Source: JAITVB01 sp031553805 (GTDB lineage Bacteria > Bacteroidota > Bacteroidia > Bacteroidales > Rikenellaceae). Taken from it: 64,000 bases of DNA. Both the position numbers and the translations under genes were made by a program. The stretch lies in the NCBI GenBank assembly GCA_031553805.1, contig JAVBLC010000005.1, positions 248,001 to 312,000 of the forward strand, read 5' to 3'. Positions 52,681 through 60,043 of the stretch are shown in pieces. Every line of letters starts with the position of its first letter. Within the stretch, counting starts at the first letter, position 1. The notes under the pieces are model-generated. The model did not search any database and was not told the origin of the DNA. It worked only from the letters and a program-made list of their open reading frames with translations.

Positions 52681-53961
52681 CTATTTAATGATGTAAATCA
52701 ACGAGATACCTGCCCGGGTAGGACCGAAATAATTTTTCACCTGGTCCGATCCCAATTGCTGTCCGCAGTTTTCACAGCGGTATGTATCGTAATTGAGGTA
52801 GGCATACCCCACCCCGACGGTCGCCTCAAGGGCCCACCGGTTGTTGAGTATCCAATGGTAACCGTAGGAAACGCCGGCACCCACCAGCCAGCCCTCAAAA
52901 CGGTGCTGGTTCATGTAAGACGAGAACGGGGGTTCTGCCAAACCTCCAACGTTGTAGATCCCCCCGTGAAGATGGAAACCGAAGAAATGGCGGTTGAACA
53001 CATCGCAGGGCCACAAGCGCAATTCCGGTTGGAAAATAAGATGCTTCCATTTTTTGTCGCCAAACGCCCAGGCATTGAAACTCACCGGCAAATCGAGGGT
53101 CAGTTTGTGCCCGAGGTTGATCTCAACCCCGGCATTAAGCGTGGTGGTAGCGGCCGAAAGGAGGTTCAGCTTGATAGCCACGTCGGGATTGGCCGTCCGG
53201 AGATTTTCCGCTACCTCATAAGAGGGATGAACCCTGTTTTGGGCAGTCGGAGCTGAAACGGCCGGAGCGATCGGGATCGGCAAGCCCTCGGCCGCCGGAG
53301 CAGCGACAGGGACCGGTGTGAGCGCCAGGGAAACCCGGTAAAGCGTATTGCCTTCCGATACGATCTCAAAAATCTGGTTGGGGGAATATCCGGCGCACGA
53401 TGCACTGATCTGGTAAGTGCCGGCAGGCAGGTGATCGAAATAGAACCGCCCGTTATAGTCAGTAGAAACTTGATCCCTGCGTTCGCCGGAAAGCGTGACG
53501 GTCACCCCTTCAAGCAATTTGCCGTCACGGGCATCCCGCACCTCGCCCGAAAAGGCATGGAAAGCCGGGGCAGGCGGCGATTGGGTGGTGGGACGGGGGG
53601 CGGTGGTTACGCTTCCCGAACTGTCGACGTAAATGAACTGTCCGATTATCCGGTAGCCAATCCCTGTATCTTTCAGGATAACACCCAATGCGTCGGTCAG
53701 CGACAAGCGGCCTTTCGGCAACGCTACTTCGCGCGCGGTGTTGATCGTCCCTTCATAGACAACGCGGAGGCCGGTTTGTTGCTCGATCTGCCTAAACGCC
53801 TGAATAATAGACGAGGACGATCTATCAAACGTCACCGGCGGATTGGCCGATTGGGCCGAAAGGGAAAGGGACGCAAAAAGGAGAAGCGCCAGCAGCAAGC
53901 CTTTTTTGCAGTTTCTTGTTGCAGCGAGTGCGCTTTGTTTTAATTTTTTATACCTTTGCAT
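52681..53961 (-). CDS. STN / CarboxypepD_reg-like / DUF3575 fusion protein, probable signalling outer-membrane component
   Basis: A 426-residue exported protein. A basic N terminus and signal helix end near residue 37 (SLSLSAQ). An STN domain spans about 42-115 (SSSIIQAFRQIEQQTGLRVVYEG). A CarboxypepD_reg-like domain spans about 136-215 (FSGEVRDARDGKLLEGVTV). A Pro/Ala linker and a DUF3575 beta-barrel-like domain run from about 257 to 426 (IKLNLLSAATTTLNAGVE, WLVGAGVSYGYHW). A CENC pair is near 396-399. STN domains normally signal from TonB receptors to FecR. Here it is joined to a fimbrial-locus protein directly downstream of fecR. ATG 53961 gives the best signal peptide. ATG 54027 is possible but sits against a hairpin. 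Confidence 0.85.
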   Translation of the reverse strand: MQRYKKLKQSALAATRNCKKGLLLALLLFASLSLSAQSANPPVTFDRSSSSIIQAFRQIEQQTGLRVVYEGTINTAREVALPKGRLSLTDALGVILKDTGIGYRIIGQFIYVDSSGSVTTAPRPTTQSPPAPAFHAFSGEVRDARDGKLLEGVTVTLSGERRDQVSTDYNGRFYFDHLPAGTYQISASCAGYSPNQIFEIVSEGNTLYRVSLALTPVPVAAPAAEGLPIPIAPAVSAPTAQNRVHPSYEVAENLRTANPDVAIKLNLLSAATTTLNAGVEINLGHKLTLDLPVSFNAWAFGDKKWKHLIFQPELRLWPCDVFNRHFFGFHLHGGIYNVGGLAEPPFSSYMNQHRFEGWLVGAGVSYGYHWILNNRWALEATVGVGYAYLNYDTYRCENCGQQLGSDQVKNYFGPTRAGISLIYIIK

Positions 53962-53989
53962 TTGTGTAGATGCTTTGTGTAAAACCACT

Positions 53990-54149
53990 TCCGGGGTTCT
54001 CCCGGATATAACCAAAGTGTTGTGCATAATAAACCGGTGTGGGGGGCTCCAATCCTTGTCGCCGGTTTATTTTTTGCCTGAACAGGCCCGTTGTGGGGGG
54101 CTCCAATCCTTTGTCGCGGACCTGTTCGGGCTGAATGCCCTGTTAGGGC
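53990..54149 (-). promoter_or_regulatory. Structured mRNA leader of the fimbrial operon with twin hairpins
   Basis: Minus-strand leader between fecR and the DUF3575 gene. Hairpin A: 9-bp stem 54029-54037/54062-54070. Hairpin B: 10-bp stem with one G-U pair, 54077-54086/54121-54130. Their stems differ but their loops (54038-54061 and 54092-54116) are the same except for one extra T, both containing GGGGGGCTCCAATCC in plus-strand reading. Small hairpins also occur at 53990-54006 (TCCGGG stem) and 54137-54149 (GCCCT stem, near the predicted start of transcription). A regulatory RNA role is inferred. Confidence 0.6.
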
Positions 54150-54156
54150 AAATGTA
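54149..54156 (-). promoter_or_regulatory. -7 element of the fimbrial structural operon
   Basis: TACATTTG on the minus strand, 26 nt after the fecR stop, placing the twin hairpins in the leader of a transcript that starts here. The -33 position is not a clean TTTG, which could suit an activator or the alternative sigma. Confidence 0.5.
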
Positions 54157-54181
54157 TGTCGTATGTTTTATTCATCCATTA

Positions 54182-55201
54182 TCATTTCGCGGGATATATG
54201 TTGATCGTGCCGTTGTCGATCCGGTAACCGAAACCGCCGACGGCCTGCCGGAACATATCCAGAATGTCGGCCGGGGCATCGGTACTCCGGAATTCTCCCG
54301 TGTACACCTTATCCTGAAAGACCACACCGGGATCGATCTGTACCCGAACGTCGTATTTCCGCTCGATGGCTTCCAATATCTCGGGCAGACTCATCCGATA
54401 ACAGTAAAGACTGCCCGATTTCCACCCCGAAGCGTTTTCAAGTCCCAATTCCTCGAACGGCCTGATTTCGCTTTCGCCCGTGGCGTTGTTCAAGCTGAAT
54501 TGGCGGCCGGGGGTAAGTTCCTCCCGCGAGCCGTCGCCGGCATCGAGGCTCACTTTGCCTTCGTCGAGGGTCACCAGCGTCAGGCTACGGTCGGGATAAG
54601 CCTCTACGTTGAATTGGGTGCCCAGCACGGTCACGGTCAGGTGACCCGTTTTGATCCGGAACGGGCGCGACGGATCTTTTTCTACGGCAAAATAAGACTC
54701 GCCTTCCAGTTCTACGATCCGCTCACCCTCGCCCATATCCTCAGAATATTTGAGCGTACTGCCGGCATTGATCCAAACCCGAGTGCCGTCGGGCAAAATC
54801 AGGAAACGGGTTTCCCCGTAAAGGGCGGTGACTTCGGCGATGCGCACTTCTTCTACCTCTGTATCCACAACCCGCACACGCTGCGTATAAGACCAATAAA
54901 CCGCCCCCAAAACAAAAAGCGGGACCAGCACGGCCGCCACACGTCGCAATACGCGCGCAGGGCGCACTGACGGCTTCATACCGATTTCTCGTTTCATCCG
55001 GGCCAGCATCCGCTTGTCGCAGGATTCGGGTTTGGCGGATTCGATCGCATCCCACACCTCATTCAGCGCCTGATCTTTCTCCGCAGCAAAATGCTCGTCA
55101 GAAAGCATCCTCTCCACACGATCCCTGATCTCTTCAGGAAAATCGTGGGCAAAATGCCCCTTGATGATCGACGATACGATATGTTGGATCTTCTCTTTCA
55201 T
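54182..55201 (-). CDS. FecR family anti-sigma factor
   Basis: A 339-residue inner-membrane protein. A cytoplasmic sigma-binding N terminus (about 1-85) is followed by one membrane helix (about 87-104), then the periplasmic FecR domain (LPDGTRVWINAGSTLKYSEDM, VELEGESYFAVEKDPSRPF, VTVLGTQFNVEAY) and a C-terminal DUF4974 domain (LPEILEAIERKYDVRVQID). Such proteins hold an ECF sigma until an outer-membrane STN domain signals. It is 167 nt downstream of the sigma gene. That AT-rich gap shows no convincing promoter. Confidence 0.95.
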   Translation of the reverse strand: MKEKIQHIVSSIIKGHFAHDFPEEIRDRVERMLSDEHFAAEKDQALNEVWDAIESAKPESCDKRMLARMKREIGMKPSVRPARVLRRVAAVLVPLFVLGAVYWSYTQRVRVVDTEVEEVRIAEVTALYGETRFLILPDGTRVWINAGSTLKYSEDMGEGERIVELEGESYFAVEKDPSRPFRIKTGHLTVTVLGTQFNVEAYPDRSLTLVTLDEGKVSLDAGDGSREELTPGRQFSLNNATGESEIRPFEELGLENASGWKSGSLYCYRMSLPEILEAIERKYDVRVQIDPGVVFQDKVYTGEFRSTDAPADILDMFRQAVGGFGYRIDNGTINIYPAK

Positions 55202-55368
55202 TACTCTCTTTGGCCGGTTCTGTTCCCGGTATAGTGAAAAGCGGAATTCAAAAAGGTAAAAATAAAGGTGGTCTCTTCCGTGTTTCTATACATAATAACA
55301 CTTCTGGCCCTGTTTTTTCACGACTTGATTCGATTTATTTTGCACAAAAAAATGTGATCGACTCATAA

Positions 55369-55980
55369 TCAGGCGATAACAGGCAAGAAAAAATACCTCG
55401 AAATCAGGCACCAAAACGAAAGAAAAAGGCTGAAAACAAAAAATGCCTTGCGAAGTATGATATAAATACGCGACAGGCTGTTATCGACGGTGCGCCTGGA
55501 TATTTTCAATTTTTCAGCTACCTCTTCGTTGCTCAGCCCTTCGTTGCTCAGGAAGAAGATCTCCTTTTGGCGTTTGGTTAACAATTTGGCCGACATATCG
55601 ATCAACAGCTGGGCATACTCTTCGCTCAGCACATCGTCAATATGGACATGTCCCTGGTTTAAATACTGGGAATCACGAAGATAATCGAGATACGTTTTTT
55701 TGTTCCGAAGAAAGTTGAGGGCTTGATTTTTGGCAGCGGTAAGCAGGTAGGCATCAAACCGGCGGGGAGATTCGAGAAAACCTCCGGCTGCGATCTGCTC
55801 CCGGTTTTCCCAGATTTTCAGAAAAATATCGTGGGTAATCTCTTCCGCATCCTCTTCCGAATTGACAATCCTCAGAATAAAGGTCCTCAATTTACGGACA
55901 TAGGCCACAAAGATCTTTTCGAAAGCACGTATGTCCCCTCTTAAAAACGCATTCAGATTTTCGGTCGTGATCAAACTCAT
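55369..55980 (-). CDS. ECF RNA polymerase sigma-70 factor of the fimbrial locus
   Basis: A 203-residue Bacteroidales-type ECF sigma. Region 2: FEKIFVAYVRKLRTFILRIVN and AEEITHDIFLKIWENREQI. Region 4: LTKRQKEIFFLSNEGLSNEEVAEKLKIS and RRTVDNSLSRIYIILRKAF. The C terminus has an unusual hydrophobic run (FFVFSLFLSFWCLISRYFF) that could be a membrane helix, which would be odd for a sigma factor. Partner of the FecR gene downstream. Promoter candidate at 56138-56145. Confidence 0.93.
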   Translation of the reverse strand: MSLITTENLNAFLRGDIRAFEKIFVAYVRKLRTFILRIVNSEEDAEEITHDIFLKIWENREQIAAGGFLESPRRFDAYLLTAAKNQALNFLRNKKTYLDYLRDSQYLNQGHVHIDDVLSEEYAQLLIDMSAKLLTKRQKEIFFLSNEGLSNEEVAEKLKISRRTVDNSLSRIYIILRKAFFVFSLFLSFWCLISRYFFLPVIA

Positions 55981-56624
55981 GATTTATTACCTGTCTTTTC
56001 AAAAACGCAGCGTATACATTTTGAAAAGATTTAAGAATGGACAACATGAAAGACATGTATCGAAAGTCCAAAAAATTACAAAAACTGAAATTGAAAATTC
56101 TCTTTTCGCCGTTAACTTTAACTTTAAAATTACCAGTCAAAGGTAATGCTTTTTTTATTTCGGTAAAAATCTATCAAACTATTCCTATGATTCGTCAGCA
56201 GTTACTCATTCGGATATCATGTTTTAGCTTTTCCCGATATATAGAATATCCAATTATGCTTAGAGCGTAATAGAATAAAGAAATCATAGATGCAAAATGT
56301 CTTACGAACAAAGAACGCATCTCCGAATATTTTGTTTTATAAGGGTTGATTTTATTTAATTTTTGGCAAATATTTAAACCAACAGATGTAACTGAATTTA
56401 CAAAAAAACAATATAAAAAGGTTGTAATTATGTGTTTTCGAGCGATAAAAAGACAAAAAAGAGCGAGAACGAATAAATTTCTCATAAAAAACAAGACATC
56501 ATTGGGCGACATGCAAGTGCACATTGCACCTGGCGAGAGCAACGCCTAACGTTCTCCGCCTGGCCAAAAACTGGCCGCAAGCGGGCGGGGGTATCTCCGA
56601 TATATCAGCAGTCTCCCGTTTTGC
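55981..56624. other. AT-rich intergenic island without a recognisable gene
   Basis: About 640 bp, far richer in A and T than the rest of the window. It holds a sigma-gene promoter candidate (56138-56145) and small hairpins around 56514-56526 (GTGCA/TGCAC) and 56563-56577 (GGCCA/TGGCC). Short open frames on both strands lack family motifs and codon bias. It may be a remnant of transferred DNA. Confidence 0.5.
56138..56145 (-). promoter_or_regulatory. -7 element upstream of the fimbrial sigma gene
   Basis: TACCTTTG on the minus strand, giving a leader of about 150 nt to the sigma ATG at 55980. The -33 region is T-rich without a clean TTTG. Confidence 0.45.
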
Positions 56625-57083
56625 CTACCCGTATATTTCGTTCAAGGGCGAATGGAGAAATTCGTCATCGATAAATTCGTCGGCAATGCGCATAAATGAA
56701 CGCAGGCCGCCCTCTTTCACAAAGGCCGACCACACCGTCCTGCCGTATTTTTTGTTGTCATAGAACCGGTAGAACAGATCTTTCAGGTACGCTTCGATCC
56801 CGGCATTGATCGTCGCGTATTTCCGCCCCTCGATGAGGTAGGCGTCTCCCCGCTGTTTTATCTCCAGATAAGTTCCGAGGCCCATATTTATCTTGCTGTC
56901 CGAAAGGCGTATACCGATACAGGGAAAGTCGTCGCCTTCCGTCATCTCCAAAACTACGGCCCCGTTAAGTATTGCTATTTCCCTCGGTTCTTTAGCGTTT
57001 CTTACCTCTCCGACAAAATCGGACGCTTTCACTTGTGCCATACCGAGCAGGAGGGCTAAAAACAAAAAGGCTAATTTTTTCAT
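56625..57083 (-). CDS. Small secreted protein of unknown function
   Basis: A 152-residue protein with a signal peptide (LAFLFLALLLGMAQVKA). The mature part has alternating strands (IAILNGAVVLEMTEGDDFPCIGI, split by a turn; YLEIKQRGDAYLIEGRKYA) and a helical C-terminal half (INAGIEAYLKDLFYRFYDNK). I recognise no family. It lies 26 nt after the alkyltransferase-like gene on the same strand and has normal GC content, unlike the AT-rich stretch beyond it. Confidence 0.65.
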   Translation of the reverse strand: MKKLAFLFLALLLGMAQVKASDFVGEVRNAKEPREIAILNGAVVLEMTEGDDFPCIGIRLSDSKINMGLGTYLEIKQRGDAYLIEGRKYATINAGIEAYLKDLFYRFYDNKKYGRTVWSAFVKEGGLRSFMRIADEFIDDEFLHSPLNEIYG

Positions 57084-57109
57084 TGGATTATTTTTAGTTT
57101 TTCATAAAT

Positions 57110-57451
57110 TCAGAACTCCAGATCTTTGAGTGGATCCCAAAACACTTTTCGAAAATTTCGGATGTGCGAATTCGTAATGAATATATTTTCGGCTTCGAGC
57201 AGCGCCTCCATTCGCCCCGGGGCGCCAAAAGCGGCGCTTCCCGAGAGGCGTCCCGCGCTGTCGACCACACGATGGGCCGGGACTCCGGCGTCGCTGCATC
57301 CGGCGATCACCCGCCCCACCAGGCGGGCGTGGTGCGGTGCGCCGATGGCGCGGGCAATCGCCCCGTAGCTCGTCACCCGGCTCCGGGGAATGGCGCGGAC
57401 CACGTCGTAGACCGCCGCCCGAATCGCATCGCCGTTCGTTTTTAGTTTCAT
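57110..57451 (-). CDS. Alkyltransferase-like protein (ATL), MGMT family without the active-site cysteine
   Basis: A 113-residue protein with the DNA-binding fold of O6-alkylguanine-DNA alkyltransferase: IPRSRVTSYGAIARAIGAP with the Tyr and helix-turn-helix, ARLVGRVIAG in place of the usual ARAVGxA, then VPAHRVVDSAGRLSG. Active enzymes have PCHR. Here the motif is PAHR at residues 58-61, so alkyl transfer is not possible. Known ATL proteins of this type bind O6-alkylguanine and hand it to nucleotide excision repair. A hairpin (57467-57491) lies just upstream, between it and the FKBP gene. Confidence 0.88.
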   Translation of the reverse strand: MKLKTNGDAIRAAVYDVVRAIPRSRVTSYGAIARAIGAPHHARLVGRVIAGCSDAGVPAHRVVDSAGRLSGSAAFGAPGRMEALLEAENIFITNSHIRNFRKVFWDPLKDLEF

Positions 57452-57512
57452 CGCAGAAGAGGCAACGGCCCATCTTTCAGAAAAATGGGCCGCCGCTTTT
57501 TATCGACAATAG

Positions 57513-58307
57513 TTATCCTACATCGCCCTCGCAGTCGTTGCCGCAACCGCAGCCACAAGCGCAACCGCCGTCATATTCCTCTTCGTCATAGTATGCCTCT
57601 TCTTCTTCGTCGTCCCACGAATAGTCTTCGGGTTCGGGCAGGAAGAATTCGAGCAGTTCGACCTCGGCCAACAGCGCTTGGTTCGGGCCGATGCTGCCCA
57701 TGCTGCGATCGCCGTAGCCAAGGTCGGACGGGATCCACAGTTTGATCTTGCCGCCTTTGCCGATCAGCTTAACCCCTTCCGAGAAACCGGTGATCACCTG
57801 GGTGAGGCCGAATTCGACCGGCTCGTCGCCCGACGAGTCGATCTCCGTGCCGTCGGACGTCCACATGGTGTATTTTACGCTAACCCTCATCCCGTCGTCG
57901 TCGATCCGTTCCTTGTTGCCGGGAGTGATGATTTCATAGAGCAGGCCCGAAGGGGTTTCCTTCACCTTGCGGTTCCCTTTTTTGACCGACGCGAGGTAAG
58001 CGGCGGATTCGACCTTGGCCTTCCCGGGCAGCACTTCCGTGAAATAGTGGTTCAGGTATTCCATCGCCTCGTTGTTGTCGAAAGCGGCGGTGCCGTTGTC
58101 GGTAGCCGCCCTAAAGGCCGCAGTGACCAGGTCTACGTTGAGTTCAATACCGGCCTGTGTGCCGAATTGTTTAATGTTATCAGACATCAGCACGCCGATG
58201 GCGTATGAAAGGCTGTCGGCCGTGTTCTTCATCACGGGCGCATTTTTTTGGGCGCTGGCCGAAACGGTCGCTGCCAAAGCAAGCAATAAGACAAAAATTT
58301 TCTTCAT
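57513..58307 (-). CDS. Exported FKBP-type peptidyl-prolyl isomerase with Cys-rich acidic tail
   Basis: A 264-residue periplasmic or surface foldase. A signal peptide (VLLLALAATVSASAQ) is followed by an FkpA-like N-terminal dimerisation domain (ADSLSYAIGVLMSDNIKQFG) and an FKBP domain (VSVKYTMWTSDGTEIDSS, TQVITGFSEGVKLIGKGGK, IPSDLGYGDRSMGSIGPNQALLAEVELLEF over its last strands). The tail from about 227 is very acidic, then Cys-rich (CACGCGCGNDC). It starts 6 nt after the GT9 stop, so it is probably in one operon with DUF4254 and GT9. Confidence 0.93.
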   Translation of the reverse strand: MKKIFVLLLALAATVSASAQKNAPVMKNTADSLSYAIGVLMSDNIKQFGTQAGIELNVDLVTAAFRAATDNGTAAFDNNEAMEYLNHYFTEVLPGKAKVESAAYLASVKKGNRKVKETPSGLLYEIITPGNKERIDDDGMRVSVKYTMWTSDGTEIDSSGDEPVEFGLTQVITGFSEGVKLIGKGGKIKLWIPSDLGYGDRSMGSIGPNQALLAEVELLEFFLPEPEDYSWDDEEEEAYYDEEEYDGGCACGCGCGNDCEGDVG

Positions 58308-58313
58308 TATGGA

Positions 58314-59348
58314 TTAGTGTGTGATTGGATTTTCGATTCGATCGACAACGGTTTGCGGATCAATCCCGTTCAGGCAGGCGTAATCACCGCGGGCGCAGGG
58401 TTTATTGCCGTAGACCGAACAGGGACGGCAATCGAGGTCGAGTTGCACAGCGTCGTCCGGCGATTGGCCGATGCCCAGGAAGCCGGCGTAAGGGTGCGTC
58501 GCCCCCCAGACCGACACCACGCGCGTGCCCACGAGCGAAGCCATGTGCATCGAGGCCGAGTCCATGCTCACCAGCGTGTCGAGGTGGGCCATCAGGTCAA
58601 GCTCCTGGGTGAGTTTCAGTTTGCCGATCACAGAAAAAACGGCGGGATATGCAGCTTCCCAGCGTTCGGCCACCTCGCGCTCGGCGGGACCGCCGCCGAA
58701 GACGAACAGGCGGGTGTTTTCGCGGGAAGCGAGGATACGCACCACGGCCTCCATCTTTTCTATCGGGAAAATTTTCCCGGCGTGTTGGGCGAAAGGGGCG
58801 ATGCCGATCCAAAGGCCTTGCTTCTCCCCTATTTCCTCCAGAATGACCGCGGGAAGCGGCGCATTTTCAGGTTTGGCGATGCGTTGCGGCACAGACACCG
58901 GAAAACCCAATTCCAAAAAAACGTCGGCGTAGCGTTGTGGCGTCGATTTTAGCGGAGCGAGGATTTTTTCGGATGGCCGGGTCAGGCGTTTTTTCTCGCC
59001 CCGGCCTTTCCGGATACGGGCCACGCGGGCACCGGACAATCCGAACAATGTGCGCAGGAGTTGGCTACGCATCACATCGTGGAGGTCAGCCACGGCATCG
59101 ATTTTTACCTGCCGCCGAATGTCGTTGAACAGGCGGATAATGCCAAAAATTCCCTTGTGACGTTCCTTGAGGTCGATATCGAAAAATTGCACGCCCGGAA
59201 CGTCCCGGTAAAACGCCCGGAACAGGGGACGGGTCAACACCCAGATCCGCGCATCGGGATAGCTGCGGGCCACCTCGCCCACCACGGGCGCGGTCATCGC
59301 CACGTCGCCCATCGCGGACAAACGGATTACAAGCAGGTTTTTCGGCAC
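58314..59348 (-). CDS. Glycosyltransferase family 9 (ADP-heptose:LPS heptosyltransferase-like)
   Basis: A 344-residue GT-B enzyme of lipopolysaccharide core assembly. N-terminal LLVIRLSAMGDVAMTAPVV is the family signature. The C-terminal half has IGIAPFAQHAGKIFP, LFVFGGGPAEREVAE, LVSMDSASMHMASLVGT and VVSVWGATHPYAGFLG with the nucleotide-sugar site. The conserved Cys-rich end (CRPCSVYGNKPCARGDYACL) is also typical. It sits 32 nt after DUF4254, a frequent pairing in Bacteroidota. Confidence 0.94.
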   Translation of the reverse strand: MPKNLLVIRLSAMGDVAMTAPVVGEVARSYPDARIWVLTRPLFRAFYRDVPGVQFFDIDLKERHKGIFGIIRLFNDIRRQVKIDAVADLHDVMRSQLLRTLFGLSGARVARIRKGRGEKKRLTRPSEKILAPLKSTPQRYADVFLELGFPVSVPQRIAKPENAPLPAVILEEIGEKQGLWIGIAPFAQHAGKIFPIEKMEAVVRILASRENTRLFVFGGGPAEREVAERWEAAYPAVFSVIGKLKLTQELDLMAHLDTLVSMDSASMHMASLVGTRVVSVWGATHPYAGFLGIGQSPDDAVQLDLDCRPCSVYGNKPCARGDYACLNGIDPQTVVDRIENPITH

Positions 59349-59380
59349 AGGCGGAAAACAGGAAATGAGGGGTTGATCGA

Positions 59381-59983
59381 CTATTTCTTGGCGTACAACA
59401 CCGGGTTCAGGGCCGGGTCGTTATACATCTTCATCTGTTTGTAGACTTTCATATACTTGCGCCCGGCTTCGATGTCGGCCAGCAGTTGGTCGATCGCCGT
59501 GCTCAGGTCGACGCGTTGTTCCAACAGCACGTCGAGCTTCTTCCGGCAGGCGGCGTGGTGTTCGGGGGTCACGTCGGTGCGGTTGACCTCCTGTTCCATG
59601 TGGAAGATCTTGAGGGCCAGGATCGACAACCGGTCGAGGGCCCAGGCCGGGCTTTCGGTATTGACCGTCGCCTCGGGCGAAACTTTCACATCCTTGTATT
59701 TATCCAGGAAAAAGCTGTCGATGTATTCGACCATATCGGTGCGCACCTGGTTCGAAGCATCGATGCGGCGCTTGAGCACGAGGGCTTCGACGGGGTCGAT
59801 CTGCGGGTCGCGGATGATGTCCTCGAAATGCCATTGCACGGCGTCGACCCAGTTTTTTACATAGAGCAGGTGTTCGATGCTGCCGGAAGCGTAAGGGCTT
59901 TGGGCCTGGCGGTCGATGTCGTCGTATTTGTGGTAGTCGAGCACCGACTGATTAAAAACACGGTTGGCAATTTCGCTGAACAT
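59381..59983 (-). CDS. DUF4254 domain protein
   Basis: A 200-residue mostly helical soluble protein with SIEHLLYVKNWVDAVQWHFEDIIRDP, an RIDASNQVRTDMVEYID helix, and a long C-terminal helical part (ALKIFHMEQEVNRTDV). DUF4254 proteins are of unknown function and commonly lie beside GT9 or LPS genes in Bacteroidota, as here. The ATG at 59983 (MFSEIANRVFNQS) is chosen. The in-frame ATG at 60028 lies upstream of the -7 element at 60017-60024. Confidence 0.88.
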   Translation of the reverse strand: MFSEIANRVFNQSVLDYHKYDDIDRQAQSPYASGSIEHLLYVKNWVDAVQWHFEDIIRDPQIDPVEALVLKRRIDASNQVRTDMVEYIDSFFLDKYKDVKVSPEATVNTESPAWALDRLSILALKIFHMEQEVNRTDVTPEHHAACRKKLDVLLEQRVDLSTAIDQLLADIEAGRKYMKVYKQMKMYNDPALNPVLYAKK

Positions 59984-60016
59984 TTTTCGGAATTTTTTAG
60001 GGATTTTCGAATAGGG

Positions 60017-60024
60017 CAAAGATA
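60017..60024 (-). promoter_or_regulatory. -7 element of the DUF4254-GT9-FKBP operon
   Basis: TATCTTTG on the minus strand, 33 nt before the DUF4254 ATG and between the O-methyltransferase stop and that gene. Confidence 0.6.
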
Positions 60025-60043
60025 GCACTCTTTCCCGGAAAAC

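Noticed and set aside
53951..53958. TACCTTTG on the plus strand, a perfect -7 element
   Set aside because: It lies at the start of the minus-strand STN-DUF3575 gene and no plus-strand gene follows. Probably chance.
56195..56542. 115-codon open frame on the minus strand in the AT-rich island
   Set aside because: No family resemblance, poor codon pattern, and it lies in sequence dominated by A and T. A hydrophobic look is expected from T-rich DNA.
57467..57491. Hairpin GGCCCAT/ATGGGCC as a terminator of the FKBP gene
   Set aside because: On the minus strand it is not followed by a T-run, so it is not called a terminator. It could still affect the downstream alkyltransferase-like gene.
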